From the NCBI RefSeq assembly GCF_027574615.1, contig NC_072480.1, positions 33,286,001 through 33,350,000 of the forward strand: a DNA stretch of 64,000 bases, in the 5' to 3' direction. The position numbers and the translations under genes were made by a program. This stretch comes from Eptesicus fuscus (taxonomy: Eukaryota > Chordata > Mammalia > Chiroptera > Vespertilionidae). Below are positions 44,496-55,992 of the stretch, piece by piece. The notes below the pieces were generated by a model. That model saw only the letters and a program-made list of their open reading frames with translations. It was not told the origin of the DNA and did no database searches. Position 1 is the first letter of the stretch, and each line of letters begins with the position of its first letter.

Positions 44496-45974
44496 ATTAG
44501 AATTTTTATGCCCTTTGACCTCCCCAGTGTGCCTGGGGCCACCACTCCTTTTTCTCCTATATACCAGTTTCTCCTAGTTAGGCCAGCTATCTGATCCATC
44601 CATGGAAGCATTGACTTTGTGCACCCATAATTTGCATTATAACATATAGATGCTTCTGTATATTTTACAGGCCATTCGTGCTTTGACCTCTGTTTATTTT
44701 TCTAAACTTAACTACAGAATCCCTTTCTATTCAGGTCATTCTCCTTCTTATCACTCTCCTGTGACACTGTTCTATAGGGACACTGTAGAGCCCCTCAACC
44801 TCTTGAGATCTGTTTATGTTATGTGTCTTCACACATGCTGTTCTTTCTGACTGGAATCTTATCCTTCTCTTACATTTCATCTGCTTAGTAAAATTCCCTT
44901 GACTAAGCACTTCCTTTGCTAAAAGCATCAGTTCTCAAAAACATTTGCTTGGCTTATGTGCCTTCTGAAATATTCAAGGTGTAAAACTATAATCATAAAA
45001 TCTTTACTGATAGCTCTAATGATTGTTATAAAAATAAGACACTGTGTTTAAATGATTTCCCATTATAACTGATAGATAATAAACCAGATGTTACTTAAAG
45101 CATCTGATTTCTCTGCTGGGACAACACTGACCTTTCTTTGGTCATTGTAATATGTCTCCTGTCTAGACAAAACAAAATTCCATCTATATATTAATTTAAA
45201 AGATTTACTGTATGTTATTAATTATATTAAAATTTTATAATATCTCTTTCCTTCTCAGAATCTATTCTGTTTGCCTCAAAAATAATGTTAAAAAAGACAT
45301 AGACAGACAACTACATATTGAAAGCTTATTAGTATAATATCATGCCTTTTAGCTATATTGAAATGTCCAGCCAATAATTTGAAGGACAAAACAGTGTTAT
45401 GATAACCAAAATAAAATTTGTTTACAAATTATATAATTGAATAAGGAAATTTCATTTCTCAGAGAATGGAGGGTAATGAAAGTGACTATGGCTCAGTCAG
45501 GGTCTAGTTAGTTCATGAAAAATTCAAATTTAATAACCACTATCCTTCAAGGCATATGCAACAATTCTGGGAATAGCTAATTTATCTTAGAGTGGAACAA
45601 TTCAAGAGAAACCATTCAAATTCAAGGACTCAGCATCATCAACTAGGTATGGAAGATGTATAGGACACAGTCAAGATAAGCAGTTAAGATAATAGAAAAC
45701 AAGATCATTGATTTTTTTTTATTGTTATGTTATTTTTTATCAGCATGGTATTTAAAAGAAAACATATAGATTAAAGTTAGACTAGAGTGAGTGCAAATAT
45801 TTATTTATATATGCCCTTGTCTAAATTACTTGGATCTCTCTAACAGTTTTCTGAAATTGATAATAGAACACTTACTTGTAGAGTTTTAAAAAGAGAATGT
45901 ATGGAACTTTTCTAAAACATAACGTATCAAGCTTCTATAGACATAAAACATATACTTAGATAGGTAACTTCCAT
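44496..45974. other. AT-rich stretch without recognised genes
   Basis: About 1.5 kb with only chance short frames. No repeat is recognised. Confidence 0.45.
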
Positions 45975-46105
45975 TAATTTAACCCATATTTATTAAGTGT
46001 CCTCTGTGACCAGACAATGTTGTTGGCACTGGAGGCCATCAATGGGAGAATAGTGGGACTGAGCCCACAGATTAGGCCACAATCCAGAGAGAAAGGTAAA
46101 ACTGC
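45975..46105 (-). mobile_element. L2-like LINE fragment
   Basis: TTTAACCCATATTTATTAAG, GTCCTCTGTGACCAGACAATG and TTGGCACTGGAGGCCATC resemble the reversed L2 3' end (CATTTATTGAGCACC..., GTGCCAGGCACTG...). It is diverged. Confidence 0.5.
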
Positions 46106-47794
46106 AAATCCATGGACGACAAGAATAAATGAGGTAGTAAGAAAGTAGAATTCATAGGCACTGTTGACTTGTTGAACTTGGAGTTAATTCAGGAATAAAA
46201 ATACTAAGGTTGACCACAAACTTTGAAAAATGACTAGGAGAGAAGTTCAGAGTAAGAGATTTCAAGGAAAACATGTAGAAAATATTTTTGTTTATTTGTG
46301 AATATAAGAGGGACTAGACGTGTTTATATTCTGAAATGAAAGAGCGAATGGAAAGGGAGATCCTAAAATGCATTGGGCTTCTTCTGTGGTAATGTGAAAA
46401 GCAGCAAACAGCTTTCCTTGACTCAAAAATCAATCCACTATTGGCCTATTATTTTGTCTCAAAATCCTCATTAAGGAAGGCAATTTTATGAAAAGGAATT
46501 GTTTTCTTCACAGTTCTACTAAAATAAGCCTGTATTTCTTCCGTTATCTAGGGAAGTCTTCAGGTTAGTGCAAAATTAAAGGATTTAGAATATTATCTCA
46601 CTACGATTCAAAGGAAATATGGCCCTAAACATAAAGAGGTAAAGAACAGTTCACTTGTCTGTTGTTTGTGTTATTTGACTTACTTCAGCAGAAATAATGT
46701 GCATATATTGGAATATTATCAAAAGGTGCATGAGGTTACCAGTGAGATACAGGCACAATGACCCAAAACTACAGAATAAAACCAAAATAATATTTTCTTC
46801 TGCTACAAAACTGAGATAATATAGGGTAGGTGTCTGTGTACTGGTTTCAGAGAAGATATTCAGATTAACCTGGCTCATGAAGAAGAAAATGCTGAGCTCT
46901 GACTTAGAATTCCTGAATAAATGGTAAAAGGGGAAATTTTTCATAACTCGAGGATGGTACACTTGTTATTATACTTGCCTTCCTAATAAAATAAGACTGC
47001 CCTTTTTAAATAAATATGGATGAGATGAAAATATGATTACTAGGTCACAGAAAGCAATGTGCCAAACAATGATCTACTTTTTAAAACATCCCCTATATGT
47101 GCTTGTGCTTGCAATTACTAAATTAGCTTCATAACAGGAAACCAGAAGAGCCCTTAAGTTCACACAATATCTCAGTATGGGGGGATATTAAGTTGCCAGC
47201 TGTTCATTTTAATAAAACAATATAATGGTTATGAAGTCCAACAGAGTCCTAGAAAGCTGTGTCATCGTGGTATTTCTGTTTTGCCCCTGCTTCCCATGGC
47301 TACAGAAGAAACTCTTCTATGGTGTGATGAATCCCTGTAATGTCCCAAAGTGACTCTAAAATTTTCAATAGTCTTCCCATCTGAATAAAAACCTCTTCCA
47401 TTCTCTTGTTGCATATTTCTGCTTTCTTTAAGTAAGTGAACACTGAAGGGGGAATTTGAGAGCTCTAGCAGTTTTTTAGTGTTCTTATAATAGTAATTTT
47501 TTTTTTTTAGCATCACTATAGTTAAGGACTTGTCAGCACTTATAAACTCCTACTTGAGTGAAATTTCATTTGGCATATAAGCTTTCAGCCCAAGAGCAAT
47601 TTTCAATTTAAGCTTTAAAATCATCTCTTAGGATATTTGTGATGGTGTGGTTAAAACTTAAAACAAAAGCTTACTATTCTCAAATGATTTCCATTCCCTC
47701 CAAAATTGCTCTTTGCAGATTTCTTCTCTCTACAAAATCAATTAGTTCATTATAGCTAAAAAGAGTGGGAAAATTTTAACAGTTGTAATGATAG
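46106..47794. other. AT-rich stretch without recognised genes
   Basis: About 1.7 kb. The 103-codon (46651-46962) and 84-codon (47262-47516) - strand frames have no protein-like features. Confidence 0.45.
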
Positions 47795-48090
47795 ATGTTG
47801 TACAGTGCTATACATCAAATTATATATAATTTATTTTTTCCCTTTTTGTTAATTTTTGAGCTAAAAGTAAATTATACAGCTTTCAGGTGCACAATTCTAC
47901 AACACAACCTCTGTACACTAGATTGTGTGATCACCATCCCAAGTCAAATCTCCTTCCATCACCGTTTATCTTCCCTATATCCCCACCATAAAGAGACATT
48001 TTCCTTTTCCCTTTATTTAAAGTTAATAATCTTCCTCATAGTGCTAGCCCTGAAAAATTTCTCCACATTCACCTTATGCCAGTAACTAAA
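47795..48090 (-). mobile_element. L1 3' UTR fragment, antisense
   Basis: CAGCTTTCAGGTGCACAATTC, GTGTGATCACCATCCCAAGTC and TCTCCTTCCATCACCG match reversed old L1 3' UTR. The 96-codon open frame across it is not a gene. Confidence 0.6.
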
Positions 48091-48446
48091 CCATGAAAAT
48101 ACATTCAAGTATGTTTCCAGGTATTAGTAAATTTTTACCAATGAGTATTATGACAGAAATGCCAGCTAGAATTGAAATTGAGATACATTCAGAAGGGTTA
48201 TAGGAAACATCCAGATGTTAAGATATAATTGAAATTTTGAACTCAATATCCTAAGATCAATCTAATCACAACATGAAAATTTGGCTGCTTACATAGTAAG
48301 GAAAATGTGGTTATGACCCACAAAAGTACTACTAACTTCCACATTTACTTGGTTTTCATAAGGTCAATAGTAGGGTACCATGGAGAAAAAAAATGTCTGA
48401 TTCCTATCTTTGTATTGTAAATGGCCAAACTCTATAGTATAGCCTA
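48091..48446. other. AT-rich DNA, nothing recognised
   Basis: No gene or repeat is identified before the Helitron tandem. Confidence 0.45.
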
Positions 48447-49417
48447 CTAGAGGCCTGGTGCATGAAATTCATGCACGGGGGGGGGAGGGTCCCTCAGCCC
48501 AGCCTGCCCCTTCTCACAGTCCGGCAGCCCTCAGGGGATGTCCTCCTGACGGCTTAGGCCCGGTCCCCGGGGGGAGAGGCCCTCAGCTGCAGTCTGGCCT
48601 CCCTTTACAGGCTGATCAAGGGAAGGCACCACCCCCATCACCCTACTGCTGCTGCCACTGTCAGCCTCCAAGGTGTTTTCATCAACCTGGACTCCAGTCC
48701 CTTCACCATGAAAAAATGACAGCTTTCTTTAGACATTTTCAAGATGTCTTTTTCATAGGATATGACATTTCTTTCTTTCTTTTTTTTTAATTCTCACCTG
48801 AAGATATTTTTCCATTGATTTTTAGAGAGTGTGGAAGAGAGAGGGAAAGACAGAGAGAAACATCAATGTGAGAGGGATACTTTGATTGGTTGCTTCCTGT
48901 ATGAGCCCTGACCTGGGCCCCAGCCTTGGAGAAGCCTGCAACCTAAGTACATGCCCTTGACCAGAATAGAACCCGGACCTTGAGGTTAGCAGGATGAGGC
49001 TCTATCCACTGAGCCAAACTGGCTAGGGCAGGATATGACATTTCTTAGCCCCTCCAGCAGAGGACCTTCATTTTTTCCTCCAGGAGTGAGGTGGAAAAAC
49101 CCTAGATCACCTTCTTGGATTCTTATTACCCAAGTTACCAGGAACACCGTAAGTGGTATACTGGGAGCTTAGCCAATGAGCCATCAGAAAAGGTGTTTCC
49201 TCTGCATCTCACATGCAGAGGCAGGTCTGCTGAGGCTGGGTGGCTACGGCGGCTTGGGCATGGGCCCCTGCCTCCGCTTCAGGGCTGCACCATCTGTGGC
49301 TTGCCTCACAGCGCAAGCAGTCTCCTCCCGCCCATCTGCGCACGCAACCTCCTCCTAAGCCAGTCGTGACTGTGACGGTGTCCCGGCTAATTTGCATATT
49401 ACCTCTTTTTATATATA
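48447..49417 (-). mobile_element. HeliBat Helitron, tandem copy 1, carrying a Ves SINE
   Basis: The 3' terminus CTAGAGGCCTGGTGCATG starts at 48447 after A. The 5' end AATTTGCATATTACCTC runs to 49417 and abuts copy 2 without the final GA. Homology to copy 2 covers the 3' end through GCCAATGAG (about 49182), including the SINE. The 5' part then differs. Non-Helitron-like unique sequence flanking the SINE (48600-48770, 49047-49210) may be captured host DNA. Confidence 0.92.
48774..49029 (-). mobile_element. Ves-type SINE inside Helitron copy 1
   Basis: Reverse tail CTCACCTGAAGATATTTTTCC; head GAGCCAAACTGGCTAGGGC. The target duplication AGGATATGACATTTCTT is perfect over 17 bp at 48757-48773 and 49030-49046. 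The same insertion sits in Helitron copy 2. Confidence 0.95.
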
Positions 49418-50700
49418 CTAGGGGCCCAGTGCACAAAATTCGTGCACTGGGGGTGTATCCTCAGCCCAGCCTGCCCCCTCTCACATACTGGGAGCCCTCA
49501 GGGGATGTCCTACTGACGGCTTAGGCCCGCTCCCCATAAGGAGTGGGCCTAAGCCGCAGTCTGGCCTCCCTTTGTGAGAGACAACCGGGCTGATCAGGGA
49601 AAGGCACCAGCCCCATCACCTCGCTGTTGCAGCCACTGCCAGTCACCGCAGCCACCAAGGTGTTTTCATCAACACGGACTCCATTCCCTTCACCAAGAAA
49701 AAATGACAACTTTCTTTAGGCATTTTCAAGATGTGTCTCTCATAGAATATGACATTTCTTTCTTTTTTTTTTTTTTTTTTTTTTTTATCCTCACCTGAGT
49801 ATATGTTTCCATTGACTTTTAGAGAATGTAAAGAGAAAGGGAAAGACACAGAGAAACATCAAAGTGAGAGGAACACTTAGATTGGTTGCCTTCTGCATGA
49901 GCCCTGACCTGGGCCCCAGCCAGGGAGGAGCCTGCAACTTAGGTACATGCCCTTGATCAGAATCTAACCTGGACTCTGTGGTTGGAAAACCTAGGCATTA
50001 TCCACTGAGCCAAACCGGCTAGGACAGGATATGACATTTCTTAGCCCTCCAGCAGCGGACCTTCGTTTTTTTCCCCAGGAGTGTGGTGGAAAAGCCCTAG
50101 ATCACCTTTTTGGATTCTTCTACCCAAGTTACTAAGAATATTACCAGTGGCATACAGGGAGCTTAGCCAATGAGCAGTCAGAAAAGGTATTTACTCTGTA
50201 GTTCACACCTATCTCCTGTGATCTCCGGCTCCGCCCGTGCCAAGGCCTAAAGCCTCCAGCCCTTGGCAGGGGACCCCCAGCTGGCTCGATCGCCAGGCTC
50301 CGCCCCTGGCCAAGGCCTCAAGCCTCTGTTTGAGGCTCAGGCCCTGGGCAGGGACACCCAGCTGGTTCCGATCTCCGTAGGGACCCTCAGCTGGTGCAAT
50401 CGCCCGGCTCCACCCATAGCCAAGGCCGCAAGCCTCTGGCAGAGGCTTGGGCTCTAGGCAGGGACCCCCAGCTGGCTCCGATTGCCTGCAGGGGACCCCA
50501 GCTGGCTCTGATTGCCTGTGGGGGACCCAGCTGGCTCCAATCGCCCAGTTCCAACCACCGCCACTCTCCGAGGCTGCAGCCATCTTGGTTGGGTGTATTT
50601 GCATATTCGCTTTCTGATTGGTTGGTGGGCGTGGCTGGTGGGCGTGGCTTGTGAGTGTAGCGGAGTGATGATTTGCATATTACTATTTTATTAGATAGGA
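49418..50700 (-). mobile_element. HeliBat Helitron, tandem copy 2, carrying a Ves SINE
   Basis: CTAGGGGCCCAGTGCAC with an intact 3' hairpin starts at 49418. The 5' end ATTAGATAGGA ends at 50700 before T. It contains the GCTTAGGCCCGCTCC hairpin, the SINE, the shared unique block, then GC-rich repeats of CAGGGACCCCCAGCTGGC type (50220-50560). A CCAAT/GC-box cluster (50614-50650) and two octamers (50597-50604, 50671-50678) are near the 5' end. Open frames here are repeat-derived. Confidence 0.93.
49761..50025 (-). mobile_element. Ves-type SINE inside Helitron copy 2
   Basis: Poly(T) tail at 49764-49786; head GAGCCAAACCGGCTAGG. Target duplication: AGAATATGACATTTCTT (49744-49760) and AGGATATGACATTTCTT (50026-50042). 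Same insertion site as in copy 1. Confidence 0.95.
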
Positions 50701-52217
50701 TAGATAGCTTTGAAAGGAAACACGTGAGATACGAGCTCAGAATGAAGACATGCAATGTACAGTTGTGCTGAGTGCAGAAGTTTCTGCCAAAGCAGAGAGG
50801 TCAATACAGCAGAGCATTACTCAATGTAAATGTACTATACAAATAATGCTGTGAGACTCTGAAGGATCAATTTGAAAGTTCCTACAGTCAAATGTGAACA
50901 CGTAGGCATCACAGTGTAATTTAAGGGATTATGCTTCTCGTACTGGCTTTGCCATTTCACAGAGAAACTATCAGGTAGCATGTCCATTATGCAACCAATC
51001 ACTTTGGTTTGATGCATGGGCATAATTAAATATGTAAAGTACATATTTAAAATCCTGGTATACAGTAGGTACTGGAATGTTTAATAACACTGTTAATATA
51101 TCAGCTGGTGTTGGAGCATGGAGAGTGGGAGTGTGGCTAGAATTCAGACAGGTGTCCCTAAGTACCAGCTGCACTACCTCAGGCTCCAGAGCACCAGAGG
51201 GGTGGGACTCAAGCTTATTTTAGAATTGACCAATCCATCCTCATGATAAAATGTGTCACAAGAAAAAAGGGATAGAAAGTGTATGTGATAGTGGACAGTT
51301 ATTTAGAATTATGAAGAAAGTAGTATTTTTGTAAAATCTCCTCTAATGTAAGGTGATTGGTGTTGATATTGTTTTAAATCCACCCGGAAAGTTTTACTTA
51401 TTATGTCTAAAGTATTTCTGCCCATATAATTCATTATAGCAAATAGCAATAGACACAAAAGAGTTCATTTTCTTAAGTGTATTTTCAATGTTTTTGATAA
51501 ATGACATTTATTAAAATAGATTTTTCTAAAATTAAATTTTAAAGCTAAAAATTGATGCTTTGTGTCATTAAATGAGGATCAACAATTATTGCTTCATAGA
51601 AATATCATATTTGACATATAAAGTGCCTATAAATAAAAAGTCTTCTGGTATTGTGCAAATAGATATATTTATTTTCTCTGAAACATTATAAAAATATTTT
51701 ACTATAGTAGATAACTTGAAAATTACATTTATGTTTTGATTTTAATAGAATGAGATTTATAGGAAATGAAAAGTAAATATTGACATTGTTCTATGGTTTT
51801 TATAATTAGTTTCTGTACAATTTAAATGACTGTGTTTAATAAGTATAACAGCCTCTTCTTCTTTTCATCATATAAGTATATTAATATACAATTCACTTAA
51901 TATGGTGGTGGCTTTTTAAATATAAACTTTTTTATTATTGCATGTGCAAATTCTTAGCTATATGATTGTTCCAAATTCAAATAAATTATTTTAAGGTTTA
52001 TGGGAATAAACAAGATGGTTTCCCTTTAATAAATTTTGACAAATAATGAAAGACAACAGCAAAGGCTAAGAAGCCTTGAGAGCACAATCCCTTCACCAGC
52101 ACAAGGATTAAAACATATGAAACTTAATCTCATTTTCAGTTAGCTTGAACTTTGGAAAACTCATTTTGAAATCTAATGGGAGAGGTAATTTATGCATCAA
52201 ATCACCATGTTGTCATA
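50701..52217. other. AT-rich DNA with a weak MIR/L2-like piece
   Basis: At about 51035-51090, AAAATCCTGGTATACAGTAGG...GAATGTTTAATAACAC resembles the 3' end of MIR/L2. The rest is AT-rich with no gene or clear repeat. Confidence 0.45.
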
Positions 52218-52253
52218 ACCCTTTAATATTTCCCACTGAAAATATTAAAGGGT
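52218..52253. repeat. Perfect 14-bp hairpin
   Basis: Arms ACCCTTTAATATTT (52218-52231) and AAATATTAAAGGGT (52240-52253) with loop CCCACTGA. No flanking TA or other target duplication marks it as a transposon. Confidence 0.95.
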
Positions 52254-52356
52254 CCTTCAAGTTGTGAACCTTGAGAGTTCTTTGGAAAATAGTACTTAGG
52301 TTCTGGCCCTAGAGATAGAGATAGGAGCAAAAACTAAGGACAAAGTGCATATGTGG

Positions 52357-52359
<3 letters not shown>

Positions 52360-52398
<39 letters not shown>
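52360..52398. repeat. (CA)n microsatellite
   Basis: About 19 pure CA units, followed by CTGCATGCATG. Confidence 0.97.
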
Positions 52399-52400
<2 letters not shown>

Positions 52401-53347
52401 GCATGCATGTACAACAGGAAGACATATATGCAACTTTTTAATGTGATGATAAAATTACTATATTTTACAATTGAGAAAATTCAGGATTTATAGTTCGTGT
52501 ATACTGAACCTACTTAAACACACTCAATAAATATGACCATTTTGAAAAAAAAAATCCACTGTTCTGCTTTGAAACTGCTAATAATTTGCTTACAATTATT
52601 TTACAATTAGTTTTTCTTTGCTCATTTGGGGGAAAATGAAAGAAAATATATTTTAAAATATATTCATTATTTTAAAAAAATATATTTTTATCAGTCTTTT
52701 TTATCCCATAAAGTCTAGAAAGGTTCAATCTTTGGTTAGCACTCCAGTATCATTGCGTATGATAATTGTCTTAAAAACAGCACTTGACTATGTAAAACCT
52801 GTCAATCACGTTATATCTTAGAAGACTGCAAAAAAAAAGACACAAATGTATGTAATGACTTTTAATTTAAAAATATATTTTTGAAAGTTGTGCATATTAA
52901 CTAAGTCCAATAAATAGTTCTGTAGAATTGCTACTAAAGTAAATGTTTAGGATATTTGCATTTAGAAGAAAGTGATTAAGCTGAAGGTCACTTTCACTTG
53001 ACACAAAGGAAGGCAGCAGAAAGAGGCACAATTTAATTTGTGATTAACCATGGACCATACTTTTTTCTCTCGTTGTTCACCTTCTACTCATTTCATTTCT
53101 CATTAACACTTCTATCAAGGAATGGGATTGGAAGAGACAGGAAAGGAAATTCACATAATCAATTAAACCACTAATTTGCAGTCTTTTATAAGATCAGGTG
53201 GAGAAGAGACATTCTTGTTTCAGCTAAATACTTCCATTTTAACCTTGCTTTTCATGTATCTGTGCCACTCACACTGGAAGGCCCTTTGGACTGAGAAATC
53301 TGTAAACGTACACATCGCTGTAGATGTGTAGTTTTTACTTTGTGGGA
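52399..53347. other. AT-rich stretch without recognised genes
   Basis: No gene or confident repeat. Palindromic TTTTAAAATATA-type AT runs occur near 52650. Confidence 0.45.
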
Positions 53348-53363
53348 TAAAATCAGTTTCTTT

Positions 53364-53562
53364 TTTTTTTATTTATTGATTTCAGAGAGTGGAAGGGAGA
53401 GGGAGAGAGAAATAAAAACATCAATGATGAAAGAGAATCATTGATCCATTGTCTCCTACACACCCCCCCTGGGGAGGAAGCCCCCTTGGCCTGACCAGGA
53501 ATGAAACCGTGACCTCCTGGTTCATGGGTCAGTGCTCAACCACGGACCCACATCAGCCAGGC
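53364..53562 (-). mobile_element. Ves-type SINE, old copy
   Basis: Tail TTATTTATTGATTTCAGAG, middle CTCCTACACACCCCCCCTGG, and GACCTCCTGGTTCATGGGTC; head CACATCAGCCAGGC. Flanks TAAAATCAGTTTCTT (53349-53363) and TAAAAGCAGTTTTTT (53563-53577) are an eroded duplication. Confidence 0.88.
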
Positions 53563-53577
53563 TAAAAGCAGTTTTTT

Positions 53578-54369
53578 AAATTTAAAAATGTTACAATATT
53601 ATTTTACGTGACTGATTTACCACTAAGTTATAATTTCTCTTAAAAAATAAGGTACTTGTTTCATTTTATCATCATTGACAGTTATACTTCCCTATTTAGA
53701 GTTAATTTGTGTTGTGTTTTTTTTCACTTAAAAAAAGTCCAGATTTTAAAATTCATTTCATTAATGAATCTCAAAAGGAAATGTATATAATTACACTTCC
53801 TTTTCTATTTGCTAATGAAAATATTTATAAATGTCAAACTATTACAGTTCTCAAGTGTGAAGGGCCCAAATATATAACCAAATATGGCAGAAATTTTGTA
53901 ATGGATAATTAGTGCTTATGATGATGTCTCACAGAAAGCAAATTCTTCCCCAGAGATGTAATTCCCTACTGTAGACAATGGGAGGGCCCCCTTTAAAACT
54001 ATATTTAGTTCTCAACATAAACTTTTTCATTATTTTAATATGAAAGTCAGAAAGATTTAATAATGGCAGTCATTTTGGAAAAGAGTAGGAAGAGTTTTAG
54101 TTTTACTTATTTTATTTTTTAAATAAAAATTTGCTATTTTGAAAATTGTGTTAGTTCTTTATTAAATAAAACTAAAATATAATAAATATTTCAATAGCTT
54201 GCACGTTAGTAATTTTCACTTTGAAATAATCTAAACTATAAATATACATGGTATATTTTATAACCAATAAAAATACTTTGAAAGTCCTTTAATAGCAAGT
54301 AAACATTTAAATATAGCACTGTTAAGTTTAAAATTATGTATTAAAGCATATATAAACAGGAGTAATATG
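53578..54369. other. AT-rich stretch without recognised genes
   Basis: The 67-codon frame at 53709-53912 is not protein-like. Nothing else is recognised. Confidence 0.45.
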
Positions 54370-54620
54370 CAGAGTAGTTAATTACTCAGACTCTGAACAT
54401 TAAGTCACCTGGTTCAACCCTGATTGTACCACTGACTAGCCATGTAAACATGGACAAATTATTTTAATTCTTGGTGACTATATTATCTTTAGTTAAATGG
54501 AGTTAAATAATTATATCTCCTAAATTTCTGTGAGGATTAAAGACATTAATAAATATAACATTCATGGAATAAAGCTTGTTATATCATGTTACATTAATAT
54601 TGGCCATTATTATCAGTATT
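54370..54620 (+). mobile_element. Near full-length MIR SINE
   Basis: CACCTGGTTCAACCCTGATTG, ACCACTGACTAGCCATGTAA, GACAAATTATTTTAATTC, GTGAGGATTAAAGACATTAA and a GGAATAAAGCTTGTTAT end follow the MIR consensus from the tRNA-like head through the core to the 3' end. Confidence 0.8.
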
Positions 54621-55740
54621 ATAAATATTACAAAGTGGTTAAATCAATTTTAATATAGTTACCAGAAGCGTGAAGCTAGGAGTAAATATAAGAAGTATTT
54701 CAAAAAATAAAATATAAAATGGTACATTTCTTACCATTAAATTAAGTTTTAGAAAATAGTAAGTCTCATCTCTTTTTTCATTTGAAAGGGATTGAAAATG
54801 TTAGAAGATATATTATAATCATTACTGTTTCATTTTTTTCATAATCCATTTTATTTTCATTCTGTCATATAGAAGAATGGAGCCTAGAATTCCCAAACAA
54901 ATGATTGCTTGTAAATTGAAATAATATTTAATTTTGGGGTCTTATTCTTCCCCAAACCAAGGCACTTTGGCCTGATCAGTGGAGCTCATAAACTCAGAAC
55001 ACCAGGGAACCATATAAATGTACTGTTCTATTGCTGCTACACCACTAACTGCGATTTCATTGTATAACATACAGCCATGGAGAGAACATTATGCATTAAT
55101 GCTTTTCACATATTATGCAGTGACATAGTCCAAATTATTGTTTGCCTACTTACAAAGACTTCAGTTACTTATTTCATTGAAATCAGTGCAAAATGTTCCC
55201 AGCTTTTTAGTATACTTGGGATAAATCTCTGGTTCACAAAACAAACAAGTATTGTTAGTTTGCTCACTATACAATATACAGTATATCAAAACCTTTCCAT
55301 GTTTATGGAATGGTATTTCATAGATTCATAATAAAATCAAGTTCTGTAAGAGTGCATCAGTTGAAACACAGATTACTCTCATTTGAAAATGACTACATAT
55401 TTGATCTGCTCTATCTGGACCATCTTCTTTCTGTTATAGCATGCTCACTTTCAGTTGCACTCTGTGTTATAGAAATAACAGTTTTAAAGCAAAAATTTAA
55501 AAATTTAAATGAAAATAAATAAAATATTTTGCCTTTAAGATTTATGTTTCTCTTAGAAAAAGAAATTACATTTGATAATTAAAATTTATCAAAATATAAA
55601 ATTATGTATTTGGTAATAACTTAGAACAGTTTTTACTTTTGCCCAAATATGTAATTTTATATAAGAAATTCCTTGAAATAGCTATGAAGAGTAAATGGTT
55701 ATCAGAGTAGTAATAACTAGTCAACACAATACAATTTTTA
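54621..55740. other. AT-rich stretch without recognised genes
   Basis: Two overlapping + strand frames (55077-55331, 55310-55522) have no domain or conserved motif that I recognise. Confidence 0.45.
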
Positions 55741-55754
55741 AAAACCTAACTCAT

Positions 55755-55978
55755 GCCCTGGCCGGTTTGGCTCAGTGGATAGAGTGTTGGCCTGTGGACT
55801 GAAGGGTCCCAGGTTTGATTCTGATCAAGGGCACATGCCTGGGTGGTGGGCTTGGTCCAACGTGCAGGAGGTAGCTGATTGATGATTTCCTCTCATCATT
55901 GATGTCTCTATCTCTCTGTTCCTCTCTGAAGTCAATAAAAATAGATTTTAAAAAATAAAAAATAAATTAAAAAAAATA
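55755..55978 (+). mobile_element. Ves SINE with 14-bp target duplication
   Basis: Head GCCCTGGCCGGTTTGGCTC close to the family consensus, tail (AAAAAT)n-like. AAAACCTAACTCAT flanks it exactly at 55741-55754 and 55979-55992. Likely a young copy. Confidence 0.97.
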
Positions 55979-55992
55979 AAAACCTAACTCAT

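Noticed and set aside
49240..49524. 94-codon frame spanning two Helitrons
   Set aside because: Crosses the Helitron-Helitron junction, so it cannot be an inherited coding unit.
52218..52253. Rho-independent terminator
   Set aside because: The host is a mammal, there is no upstream gene and no T-tract after the stem.
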